DNA of 45,416 nucleotides from Verrucomicrobiota bacterium (GTDB lineage Bacteria; Verrucomicrobiota; Verrucomicrobiia; Limisphaerales; JAEYXS01): contig JAEYXS010000005.1 in assembly GCA_023431185.1 (NCBI GenBank), positions 1-45,416 on the forward strand, written 5' to 3'. Under the pieces are notes generated by a model. It was not told the origin of the DNA. It saw only the letters and a list, made by a program, of their open reading frames with translations, and did no database searches. Shown here in pieces: positions 38,427 to 45,416 of this stretch. Made by a program: the position numbers and the translations under genes. How positions within the stretch are numbered: position 1 is the stretch's first letter; every line of letters starts with the position of its first letter.

Positions 38427-39320
38427 TTACATCATCTTGAGCAGCGTGTCAGCCATTTCGCTCGGTGTCGCGGCGACACCGATGCCGGCTTCACGGAACG
38501 CTTCGAACTTCGCGGCCGCCGTGCCCTTGCCCCCGCTGACGATCGCACCGGCATGGCCCATGCGCCGTCCCGGAGGAGCCGTGGAGCCGGCGATAAATCC
38601 GGCCACCGGCTTGGTGCCGTATTGCTTGATCCATGCGGCAGCTTCTTCTTCTGCGCTGCCACCGATCTCCCCGATCATGATGATGCCGTGCGTTTCCGGA
38701 TCGGCCATGAACAGTTTGATGACGTCCAGATGCGAGGTGCCGTTCACGGGATCGCCACCGATGCCCACGCAGGTGGATTGGCCCACGCCACGGCTGGTCA
38801 ACTGCCACACGGCTTCATAGGTCAACGTGCCAGAGCGGCTGACGACGCCGATGTTGCCTTTCTTGTGGATGTAGCCCGGAGCGATGCCGATACGGCAGCC
38901 GCCCTTGGAGTCCGGGCCTTCACCCGGGGTCACGATACCCGGGCAGTTCGGCCCGATGAGGCGGGTCTTGTTGTTCTCACCCATCGCGCGTTTCACGGCT
39001 ACCATGTCGCGCACGGGAATGCCTTCCGTAATGGCGACCACCAGCTCGAGTCCGGCGTCCACGCCTTCGAGAATCGCATCCGCCGCGAACGGCGGGGGCA
39101 CGAAGACGGCGGAGGCCGTGGCACCCGTGGCTTTCACGGCTTCAGCGACGGTGTCGAAGATGGGCACTTTGCCCTCGAACATCTGGCCGCCCTTGCCGGG
39201 CGTCACCCCGGCGACGACATTCGTGCCGTAGGCGAGGGACAACTGGGCGTGCCGGGCACCGAACGAGCCGGTGATGCCTTGGATCAAAACTTTCGTATCG
39301 GGTTTGACGATGATGGACAT
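38427..39320 (-). CDS. sucD: Succinyl-CoA synthetase (ADP-forming) subunit alpha
   Basis: A 297-residue CoA-binding subunit of succinyl-CoA synthetase: VLIQGITGSFGARHAQLSLA is the Rossmann CoA-binding start, LIGPNCPGIVTPGEG a conserved block, and RRMGHAGAIVSGGKGTAAAK has the His that is phosphorylated during catalysis. The ATG at 39320 gives the usual length of about 290; longer open frames upstream are not real. It starts 14 bases after the sucC stop and is the last gene of gltA-sucC-sucD. Confidence 0.95.
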   Translation of the reverse strand: MSIIVKPDTKVLIQGITGSFGARHAQLSLAYGTNVVAGVTPGKGGQMFEGKVPIFDTVAEAVKATGATASAVFVPPPFAADAILEGVDAGLELVVAITEGIPVRDMVAVKRAMGENNKTRLIGPNCPGIVTPGEGPDSKGGCRIGIAPGYIHKKGNIGVVSRSGTLTYEAVWQLTSRGVGQSTCVGIGGDPVNGTSHLDVIKLFMADPETHGIIMIGEIGGSAEEEAAAWIKQYGTKPVAGFIAGSTAPPGRRMGHAGAIVSGGKGTAAAKFEAFREAGIGVAATPSEMADTLLKMM

Positions 39321-39334
39321 ATAGAGAGTCGTTA

Positions 39335-40540
39335 TTATTTCGCGATGGTCTTGACCACTTTTTGCGCCGCATCCGCCATGGTGTCGCCACTGATGATGGT
39401 CAACCCGGATTCCGCCAGGGTCTTCTTGCCGGCTTCGACGTTGTTGCCTTCCAAACGCACCACGAGTGGCAGCGTCAGTCCGGTTTCCTTCACGGCGGCC
39501 ACGATGCCCGTCGCGATGACGTTGCAATCCATGATGCCGCCGAAGATGTTCACGAAAATCGCTTTCACTGCGGGATCGCTCAAGATGATCTTGAACGCCG
39601 CCGTGACCTGGTCCTTGGTCGCCCCACCCCCGACGTCCAGGAAGTTCGCCGGCATGCCGCCGTAATGCTGGATGATGTCCATCGTGGACATCGCAAGACC
39701 GGCACCGTTCACCAAGCAAGCGATGCTGCCGTCAAGCTTGATGTAGTTGAGCGCGAATTTGCTCGCTTCGATCTCCAGCGGGGATTCTTCAGCCAAATCG
39801 CGCATCTCCTGGATGTTCTTGTGGCGATAGAGCGCGTTGTCATCGAGACTGATCTTGGCATCAACGGCCACAATGGCTTCCTTGCCTTCCGGGGTCTCGA
39901 CGATGCACAGCGGGTTGATCTCCACCATGGCGGCATCGCATTCCCACCAGGTCTTGTAAACGCCCATGATGAGCTTCACGGCGCCGTTGAAAACATCCCC
40001 CTTCAGGCCGAGGCCGGAAGCGATCTTGCGCGCCTGATACGGCTGGATGCCCACAGCGGGATCAATCCATTCTTTGAGGATCTTCTCGGGGGTATGTTCA
40101 GCCACTTCTTCGATATCCACGCCACCTTCCGTGCTTGCCATGATGAGCGGACGGGAATTGTTCCGGTCCAGCAAGACAGCCAGGTAGAATTCCTTTTTGA
40201 TCGTCTCGGCACTCGCCACCAAGATGGTGCTGACCAAGCGGCCTTCTTCGCCCGTCTGCTTCGTCACCAGCACCTTGCCGAGCATGTTGTCGGCGACGTT
40301 AACCGCATCTTCCACCGACTTCACCAATTTGACACCGCCTTTGAAACCATGCTTGAACGTGCCTTTGCCACGGCCACCTGCATGGATCTGCGATTTGATG
40401 ACCGCGAGCTTGTGGCCCGCGTTGAAAAGCTGTTCGGCTGCGGCTTTGGCTTCAGCAACAGTCTTACACGGCTGGCCCTGCGGCACGGCGACACCGTACT
40501 GAGCCAGCAACTGTTTGGCCTGATATTCGTGAATATTCAT
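39335..40540 (-). CDS. sucC: Succinyl-CoA synthetase subunit beta
   Basis: A 401-residue ATP-grasp subunit: MNIHEYQAKQLLAQYGVAVP is the family start, KSQIHAGGRGKGTFKHGFKG an ATP-binding loop, and DIIQHYGGMPANFLDVGGGA then IFVNIFGGIMDCNVIATGIV bind CoA and interact with the alpha subunit. It couples succinate and CoA to ATP or GTP in the TCA cycle. About 13 residues longer than the E. coli protein. Follows gltA by 71 bases and precedes sucD by 14. Confidence 0.95.
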   Translation of the reverse strand: MNIHEYQAKQLLAQYGVAVPQGQPCKTVAEAKAAAEQLFNAGHKLAVIKSQIHAGGRGKGTFKHGFKGGVKLVKSVEDAVNVADNMLGKVLVTKQTGEEGRLVSTILVASAETIKKEFYLAVLLDRNNSRPLIMASTEGGVDIEEVAEHTPEKILKEWIDPAVGIQPYQARKIASGLGLKGDVFNGAVKLIMGVYKTWWECDAAMVEINPLCIVETPEGKEAIVAVDAKISLDDNALYRHKNIQEMRDLAEESPLEIEASKFALNYIKLDGSIACLVNGAGLAMSTMDIIQHYGGMPANFLDVGGGATKDQVTAAFKIILSDPAVKAIFVNIFGGIMDCNVIATGIVAAVKETGLTLPLVVRLEGNNVEAGKKTLAESGLTIISGDTMADAAQKVVKTIAK

Positions 40541-40611
40541 CGGGTTTTAAAAGTGGAAATTGAAGGAGAGAAAGGGCGGACTTGCGTCCGCCCTTTGATT
40601 CGTAAATTGCT

Positions 40612-41745
40612 TTACCGTTTTTCGATGGGGACCACCGTAAGGCCGACCGTCGGTCCGGTGTATTCGCTTTGCGGGCGGATCAGGCGGTTGTCGGCGAGCT
40701 GCTCCAGGATGTGCGCCGTCCAGCCCGAGGTGCGGGCGATGGCGAAGATCGGCGTGAACAGGTCCGTCGGGATGTCCAAGGAGTAATAGACCGTGGCGGA
40801 ATAGAAGTCCACGTTCGCGTGCAGGCCCTTGCGTTCCAGCATGAGGTGCGCAATGCGCTCGGACATCTGGATCCATTTCGGCTCGCCCAGCTTGGAGCTG
40901 AGGATCTGCGCCATGCGCTTGAGATGCGGGGCGCGAGGGTCCAGCACTTTGTAAACGCGGTGGCCGATACCCATGATCTTCTGCTTTTGCGCCAGGCAGT
41001 CTTCCACGTATCCATCCACCTTCTCCAGTGAACCGATCTCCTTCAGCATCTTGATGACGCCTTCATTGGCGCCGCCGTGCAGCGGCCCTTTGAGGGTGCC
41101 GATCGCCGAGGTGATGGCCGAATAGATGTCGCTCAAGGTGGCGATGGTGACGCGGGCGCTGAAGGTGGAGGCGTTCATGCCGTGGTCGGCATGAAGGACA
41201 TAGCACATGTCCATGGTGCTTTCCTTCTCGGCGGAGGGCTTCACGCCATCCATCATGTAGAGGAAGTTTGCCGCTTCTCCGAGCGAGGCATCTGGCGCCA
41301 CCAGCGGCAGGTTCTGCCGATGGCGATGGAAATAAGCGGTGACCACCGGTATCTGCGCGATCAGCCGCAGCGCCTTGCGCCGCTGCGCGTGCATGGAGTC
41401 ATCCTCCGCCGCCGTGTCAAAACAGCCCAAGGCCGAGACGCCCGTCCGCAGGACATGCATCGGCGGGGTGTCCTTCGGCAACTTTTGAATGATATCGATG
41501 ACGCCCCGGGGCAATTCCCGGAAACCGGCCAAGGTGGCCTTCAACTCGGCCAGCTCTTTCTGCGTCGGCAACGCTCCATGATGCAAAAGATGAACTACTT
41601 CTTCATAGGTCACCTTGCCCGCGAGTTCGTTGATGTCATAACCGCAGTATATGAGCTGACCGACATCGCCCCGCACATCGCTGAGTCGGGTTTTGGCCGC
41701 TACGATACCTTCCAAACCTTTTGCCACTGCCGAGGGGTTGCTCAT
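40612..41745 (-). CDS. gltA: Citrate synthase
   Basis: A 377-residue citrate synthase condensing oxaloacetate and acetyl-CoA. Catalytic blocks are HADHGMNASTFSARV (first His), GPLHGGANEGVIKM (second His) and MGIGHRVYKVLDPRAPHLKR, and the C-terminal DFYSATVYYSLDIPTDLFTP carries the catalytic Asp region. The short N-terminal region and size fit the Gram-positive/2-methylcitrate-synthase-like type, so a methylcitrate role cannot be excluded; linkage to sucCD favours the TCA cycle. It is the first gene of the minus-strand operon. Confidence 0.93.
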   Translation of the reverse strand: MSNPSAVAKGLEGIVAAKTRLSDVRGDVGQLIYCGYDINELAGKVTYEEVVHLLHHGALPTQKELAELKATLAGFRELPRGVIDIIQKLPKDTPPMHVLRTGVSALGCFDTAAEDDSMHAQRRKALRLIAQIPVVTAYFHRHRQNLPLVAPDASLGEAANFLYMMDGVKPSAEKESTMDMCYVLHADHGMNASTFSARVTIATLSDIYSAITSAIGTLKGPLHGGANEGVIKMLKEIGSLEKVDGYVEDCLAQKQKIMGIGHRVYKVLDPRAPHLKRMAQILSSKLGEPKWIQMSERIAHLMLERKGLHANVDFYSATVYYSLDIPTDLFTPIFAIARTSGWTAHILEQLADNRLIRPQSEYTGPTVGLTVVPIEKR

Positions 41746-42093
41746 GGGGTCAAAATTCTATGTTTTTGGGTGGTTTTTATGTAAAATGCCCGGTCAATCT
41801 AGGGGACGGTGCCGGGAGCGTCAACGGTTTTAGGCCACAGAAAAACACGAACGCATGCTTTCCCTCCACCAGAGGGGTATTAAGGCCCTGCCGCACACCA
41901 ATTAGGCTCGCTCATACCCAACCAAACCCACCTAATGCACCCGTGGGAAGTGCCTGTTTCAAAGCTGTTTTTACAGCAACCGGCAACCCAAGTGAATGTT
42001 CTTTCGCGACCCCACTTTACAGCCGCCTCAAGGTCCGGTTTAATGGACCTCAACAAAGGACGGCGTAACGGCCGTCCTTACCATTTTTGGACC
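41746..42093. other. Divergent gltA/pyrG control region
   Basis: This 348-base gap has no convincing gene; an open frame joined in phase to pyrG from 41935 is not credible because pyrG starts at 42094. It must hold the promoters of both gltA (minus) and pyrG (plus). A hairpin GCTGT/ACAGC around 41963-41976 and the strong hairpin at 42057-42078 are the visible structures. Confidence 0.6.
42057..42088 (+). promoter_or_regulatory. pyrG: Terminator-like hairpin just upstream of pyrG
   Basis: Perfect 8-base arms AGGACGGC (42057-42064) and GCCGTCCT (42071-42078) with a GTAACG loop, followed by TTACCATTTTT, and only 15 bases before the pyrG ATG. Its position suggests attenuation or translational control. 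Confidence 0.5.
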
Positions 42094-43707
42094 ATGAAAT
42101 ATATTTTCGTCACCGGTGGCGTGGTAAGTTCCTTGGGTAAAGGTCTGACGGCCGCTGCACTCGGCACGCTATTGGAGAATCGCGGGTTGAAGGTCGCCCT
42201 CCAGAAGTTCGACCCCTACCTGAATCTCGACCCCGGCACGATGAGCCCTTACCAACATGGTGAGGTCTATGTGCTGGATGACGGTGCCGAGACGGATCTG
42301 GACCTCGGCCACTACGAGCGCTTCACCCATACGAAGCTTACCCGGATGAACAACCTCACCAGCGGACAGGTCTATGCCCGGGTGCTGGAAAAGGAACGCA
42401 AGGGCGAGTACCTCGGCAAGACGGTGCAGGTGATCCCCCATGTGACGGATGAGATCCAGCTCCGTATCACCCAGCTCGCCGAGCAGTCCAAGGTGGATGT
42501 GATCATCACGGAGATCGGCGGCACCACGGGTGACATCGAGGGCCTGCCTTTCCTCGAGGCCATCCGTGAATTCGCGCTCGAAGTGGGTTACAACAACGCC
42601 CTGTTCCTGCATGTCACCTACGTGCCGTTCATCAAGGCCGCCGGCGAACTCAAGACGAAACCCACCCAGCAATCCGTCGCCAAACTGCGCGAGATCGGTA
42701 TCGCGCCACACATCCTCGTCTGCCGCTGCGAGAAGCCGCTCGACAAGGAATTGCGCCAGAAGATTTCCCTGTTCTGCAACGTCCCTTACGAAGCGGTCAT
42801 CGAGGAGAAGGACGTGGATCACTCCATCTATGAGGTGCCGCTGATGCTCCAGCGCGAGCGGATGGACGACCTCGTGTGCCGCCAGTTGCAGCTCAATGTC
42901 CCGCCCGCGAACATGACGCATTGGCAGGACATCATCCGCAAGCTCATCGCCCCGCAACACCGGGTGCGCATCGGCGTGGTGGGCAAATACATCGAACTGA
43001 ATGACGCTTACAAATCCGTTTATGAAGCCATCATCCATGGCGGCGTAGCGAATGATTGCGGCGTGGAGATCGAGAAAGTGGACGCCGAGGACATCGAGAA
43101 GTTCGGCGCGGAAAAGATCTTGAAGGGGTTGGGCGGCGTTTTGGTCCCCGGCGGTTTCGGCGAGCGCGGTATCGAAGGCAAGATCATGGCTGCCCGTTAT
43201 GCCCGCGAGAACAAACTGCCTTACCTCGGCCTGTGCCTAGGCATGCAGATCGCGTGTATCGAATACGCCCGTAACGTCCTCGGCCTGGCTGGCGCACACT
43301 CCACGGAGTTCGATTCCTTCACGACGAACCCCGTGATCTGCCTCATGGATGAGCAGAAGAAAGTCATCACCAAGGGCGGTACCATGCGCCTCGGCTCGCA
43401 AGCCTGCCATCTAGGTGCGGGCACCAAGGCGGCAGCGCTCTACAAGGCGGACGTCGTCCATGAGCGTCATCGCCATCGCTATGAGTTCAACAACACGTAC
43501 CGCGAACGCTACGAGGAAAAGGGCTTTGTGTTCAGCGGCACTTCGCCGGACGGCAAGCTCGTAGAAGTCATCGAACTGAAGGACCACCCGTTCTACGTCG
43601 CCAGCCAGTTCCACCCGGAATTCCAAAGCAAACCGAACATGCCGCATCCGCTGTTCCAAGGATTCATCGCGGCGGTGCATGAGCACATGCACCACAAGCC
43701 GCTGTAA
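42094..43707 (+). CDS. pyrG: CTP synthase
   Basis: A 537-residue enzyme converting UTP to CTP with glutamine as nitrogen donor. The N-terminal synthetase domain begins MKYIFVTGGVVSSLGKGLTA, followed by KFDPYLNLDPGTMSPYQHGE and ITEIGGTTGDIEGLPFLEAI. The C-terminal glutaminase domain has GGFGERGIEGKI, the nucleophile Cys in YLGLCLGMQIACIEYAR, and FHPEFQSKPNMPHPLF with the catalytic His and Glu. The ATG at 42094 gives the usual length; upstream in-frame starts would run through the hairpin at 42057-42078. Pyrimidine nucleotide biosynthesis; no visible operon partner except folC 61 bases downstream. Confidence 0.96.
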   Translation: MKYIFVTGGVVSSLGKGLTAAALGTLLENRGLKVALQKFDPYLNLDPGTMSPYQHGEVYVLDDGAETDLDLGHYERFTHTKLTRMNNLTSGQVYARVLEKERKGEYLGKTVQVIPHVTDEIQLRITQLAEQSKVDVIITEIGGTTGDIEGLPFLEAIREFALEVGYNNALFLHVTYVPFIKAAGELKTKPTQQSVAKLREIGIAPHILVCRCEKPLDKELRQKISLFCNVPYEAVIEEKDVDHSIYEVPLMLQRERMDDLVCRQLQLNVPPANMTHWQDIIRKLIAPQHRVRIGVVGKYIELNDAYKSVYEAIIHGGVANDCGVEIEKVDAEDIEKFGAEKILKGLGGVLVPGGFGERGIEGKIMAARYARENKLPYLGLCLGMQIACIEYARNVLGLAGAHSTEFDSFTTNPVICLMDEQKKVITKGGTMRLGSQACHLGAGTKAAALYKADVVHERHRHRYEFNNTYRERYEEKGFVFSGTSPDGKLVEVIELKDHPFYVASQFHPEFQSKPNMPHPLFQGFIAAVHEHMHHKPL

Positions 43708-43768
43708 AGAATCGCAGACGAAGTTTGGGAGGCCGAGCGCGTTCAGCTTCGTCAATCGAACGTAAGCT

Positions 43769-45043
43769 GTGACCTACGCCGAAGCCATCCAGTATCTCTA
43801 CGGCCTCCAGTGGTTCGGCACCAAGCTGGGCTTGGAAAACACGCGGGCGCTCGCAGACCTGTGCGGCGCACCGGACCGGCAGCTCCGCTTCATCCACGTC
43901 GCCGGGACGAATGGCAAAGGTTCCGTCTGCGCCATGCTGGAGAGCATCTATCGCCACGCGGGCTTGCGTGTAGGGCTGTTCACTTCACCGCACCTCGTCG
44001 CCTTCGGTGAGCGCACCCAGATCAACCGCCAGATGATTCCAGAAGCGGACCTCGTGCGGCTAGTCACCTACATGCAAGCGAAGCTGAAGGAATTGCCGAC
44101 GGATCAGCATCCCACGCTCTTCGAGTTCGTCACCGTGCTCGCCCTGCTTTATTTCGCGGAACAAAAGTGCGATCTCGTCATCTGGGAAACCGGCTTGGGC
44201 GGACGTCTGGACGCCACGAATATCGTCACGCCACTCGCCAGCGTCATCACGAACATCGCCTTGGACCACACGCAATGGTTGGGTGATACCCTCGCCAAGA
44301 TCGCTTACGAAAAGGCGGGCATCATCAAACCCGGCGTGCCATCTGTCACCGCTGCCGAAGCTCCAGAAGCGCTCGCAGTCTTCCGTGAAGTCGCGGTCAC
44401 CAAAGGTTCACCACTGCGAGTCGTGAGCCATGCGGACACAGCAAACTTCCCTTACCCAGTATCGCTGCTCGGCGCGCACCAGAGAGAGAATGCAGCACTC
44501 GCCCTTGCAGTCACCCAGGAACTGCAAGCCGTACTGCCCGTCACGGAATCCATCCTCACCCAAGGCTTCGCCACCGTCCACTGGCCTGGTCGCCTCCAAC
44601 TGGTGACGCTCGCCAACGGCCAGCGCGTGCTCATCGATGGCGCGCACAATGCCGATGGCATGACCCTCCTGCGCGAGACATTAGAAACCCAGTTCGCCAC
44701 CGAAAAACTCGTACTCATCCTCGGTGCCCTGGCGGACAAAGACTGGCGAAGCATGTGCGCCCTCATCGCGCCGCTGGCGGCCGAGATCCATCTCGTCCCC
44801 GTCTCCAGCCAGCGCACCGTCGCTCCAGCCGATCTCGCCACCGCCTGCCAATCGGCCAATCCCTGCGTCCTGCTCCACCTCCACGAAACCCTAGCGCAAG
44901 CACTCGCCGCATCCTCCGGCCAACCCTTCCGCCTCATCACCGGCTCGCTCTATCTCGTAGGTGAAGCGATGGAACAACTCGGCATCGCCGCTGTTCCCTC
45001 GCGCGATGAACGTGCCCTGAATGAGTGGGGCGGAAAACGTTGA
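43769..45043 (+). CDS. folC: Folylpolyglutamate/dihydrofolate synthase
   Basis: A 424-residue Mur-ligase-family enzyme that adds glutamate to folates, and in bifunctional members makes dihydrofolate. The P-loop GTNGKGSV lies near residues 47-54 (FIHVAGTNGKGSVCAMLESI), then RVGLFTSPHLVAFGERTQIN, ETGLGGRLDATNIVTPLASV and the DHTQWLGDTLAKIAYEKAGI block typical of FolC. It starts with GTG at 43769, following pyrG by 61 bases, probably cotranscribed. Followed by an inverted repeat (45046-45129). Confidence 0.93.
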   Translation: MTYAEAIQYLYGLQWFGTKLGLENTRALADLCGAPDRQLRFIHVAGTNGKGSVCAMLESIYRHAGLRVGLFTSPHLVAFGERTQINRQMIPEADLVRLVTYMQAKLKELPTDQHPTLFEFVTVLALLYFAEQKCDLVIWETGLGGRLDATNIVTPLASVITNIALDHTQWLGDTLAKIAYEKAGIIKPGVPSVTAAEAPEALAVFREVAVTKGSPLRVVSHADTANFPYPVSLLGAHQRENAALALAVTQELQAVLPVTESILTQGFATVHWPGRLQLVTLANGQRVLIDGAHNADGMTLLRETLETQFATEKLVLILGALADKDWRSMCALIAPLAAEIHLVPVSSQRTVAPADLATACQSANPCVLLHLHETLAQALAASSGQPFRLITGSLYLVGEAMEQLGIAAVPSRDERALNEWGGKR

Positions 45044-45045
45044 AC

Positions 45046-45129
45046 CGTTAAAAAGGTTAAAAGGGTTAAATCGTTAAAAACGTGGATCGTTTCACCATTT
45101 AACGATTCAACGATTTAACTCTTTTAACG
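45046..45129. repeat. GTTAAA/TTTAAC word inverted repeat
   Basis: The left part holds repeated GTTAAA words (45047-45077) and the right part the complementary ATTTAACGATT words (45097-45129), giving a long imperfect hairpin between the convergent folC and DUF1080-type genes. Same class of word-like repeat as at 29709-29806; it may double as a transcription terminator. Confidence 0.65.
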
Positions 45130-45134
45130 TCACC

Positions 45135-45416
45135 TTACTTCCCCAGCGCCCGGATCTTCACGCTCTTGAACGCCGACTCCGTCTGATACGACGCAATCCC
45201 AAACGGCACATTCTGCTCGATGTCCCCGGAACGCATGCTGATCTTCTTACCCTCCAGTTCCACGTCCACGAGCTTCTCCTCATCGATCCACGCTTCGATC
45301 TTTTTCGCTGTCACCTTCACGCGGATCTTATACCACTTCTCTTTCTCGAATTTCATGTACTTCGTCGTCTCGTTCTCCGAGGCGTCCATCAAGTCGATGC
45401 TCGATATCCCCACCAC
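45135..45416 (-). CDS. DUF1080-type (3-keto-disaccharide hydrolase-like) domain, C-terminal part
   Basis: The last 93 residues of a larger protein whose start lies beyond the window. WYKIRVKVTAKKIEAWIDEE, the DIEQNVPFGIASYQTESAFK segment and the final VKIRALGK match the end of DUF1080/LamG-like beta-sandwich domains, which are common in secreted carbohydrate-active proteins of Verrucomicrobiota and Planctomycetota. Catalytic residues and signal peptide cannot be judged from this part. It is convergent with folC. Confidence 0.8.
   Translation of the reverse strand: MVGISSIDLMDASENETTKYMKFEKEKWYKIRVKVTAKKIEAWIDEEKLVDVELEGKKISMRSGDIEQNVPFGIASYQTESAFKSVKIRALGK

Noticed and set aside
39362..40786. 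Plus-strand open frame opposite sucC and the end of gltA (474 residues)
   Set aside because: Overlaps strongly supported TCA-cycle genes on the minus strand; His/Arg-rich shadow composition.

Overview
The window looks like chromosomal DNA of a Verrucomicrobiota-type bacterium (Pedosphaera/Limisphaerales-like). This is an inference from gene content, not from a marker gene. The supporting genes are a DUF1549/DUF1553 cytochrome-c-type protein paired with a Tat-exported DUF1501 protein, a DUF1080-type domain at the right edge, an ECF sigma factor with a proline/alanine-rich membrane anti-sigma partner, and word-like intergenic repeats (CACAGAT, ATTCGTG, TTTAACGATT) that recur in such genomes.

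Layout. 1-854: no recognisable gene, several repeat/hairpin relics. 787-3406: a decayed integron bracketed by a 34-bp direct repeat. It has an integron integrase fragment lacking its catalytic domain (minus strand), an attI-like core site, and four small plus-strand cassette-like genes with at least one well-preserved attC. 3520-5583: ECF sigma factor and membrane anti-sigma partner. 5689-7470: ArsR regulator with its own palindromic operator, coupled to a protein made of three SRPBCC domains. 7778-14844: a likely ECF42 sigma factor regulon: membrane SRPBCC, BNR propeller, MoaD-like protein, SRPBCC, two VOC proteins, DoxX, DUF1428, two YCII/DGPF proteins, and the sigma factor itself. Four transcription units in this block carry the same upstream motif, TGTCC-N15-RTTCGTYR, which I propose as the sigma factor's promoter.

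14991-19320: unknown membrane-anchored protein, STAS protein, DNA polymerase III delta (holA), bifunctional-nuclease-family protein, macrodomain protein, tRNA-Thr(UGU). 19425-25046: a compact minus-strand operon DUF1553 > PotD-like binding protein > DUF1501. 25205-27327: rpiB, a CpXC zinc-ribbon protein, an alpha/beta hydrolase and a doubtful small ORF. 27421-35104: assimilatory sulfur metabolism. It holds DUF1275-cysH-cysD-cysN, a siroheme sulfite reductase (cysI) with a consensus promoter and a perfect palindrome at its start, and a divergent NifS-type cysteine desulfurase. A toxin-antitoxin-like nucleotidyltransferase pair sits between cysI and the cysHDN operon.

35218-45416: a secreted/anchored unknown protein, tatD, a YggT-like membrane protein, gltA-sucC-sucD (TCA cycle), pyrG with a terminator-like hairpin just ahead of its start, folC, and the C-terminal end of a DUF1080-type protein running off the window.

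The two most notable signals are the shared promoter motif that ties the 7.8-14.8 kb block into one ECF42-type regulon, and the relic integron. All calls are from reading the sequence; no database search was run.
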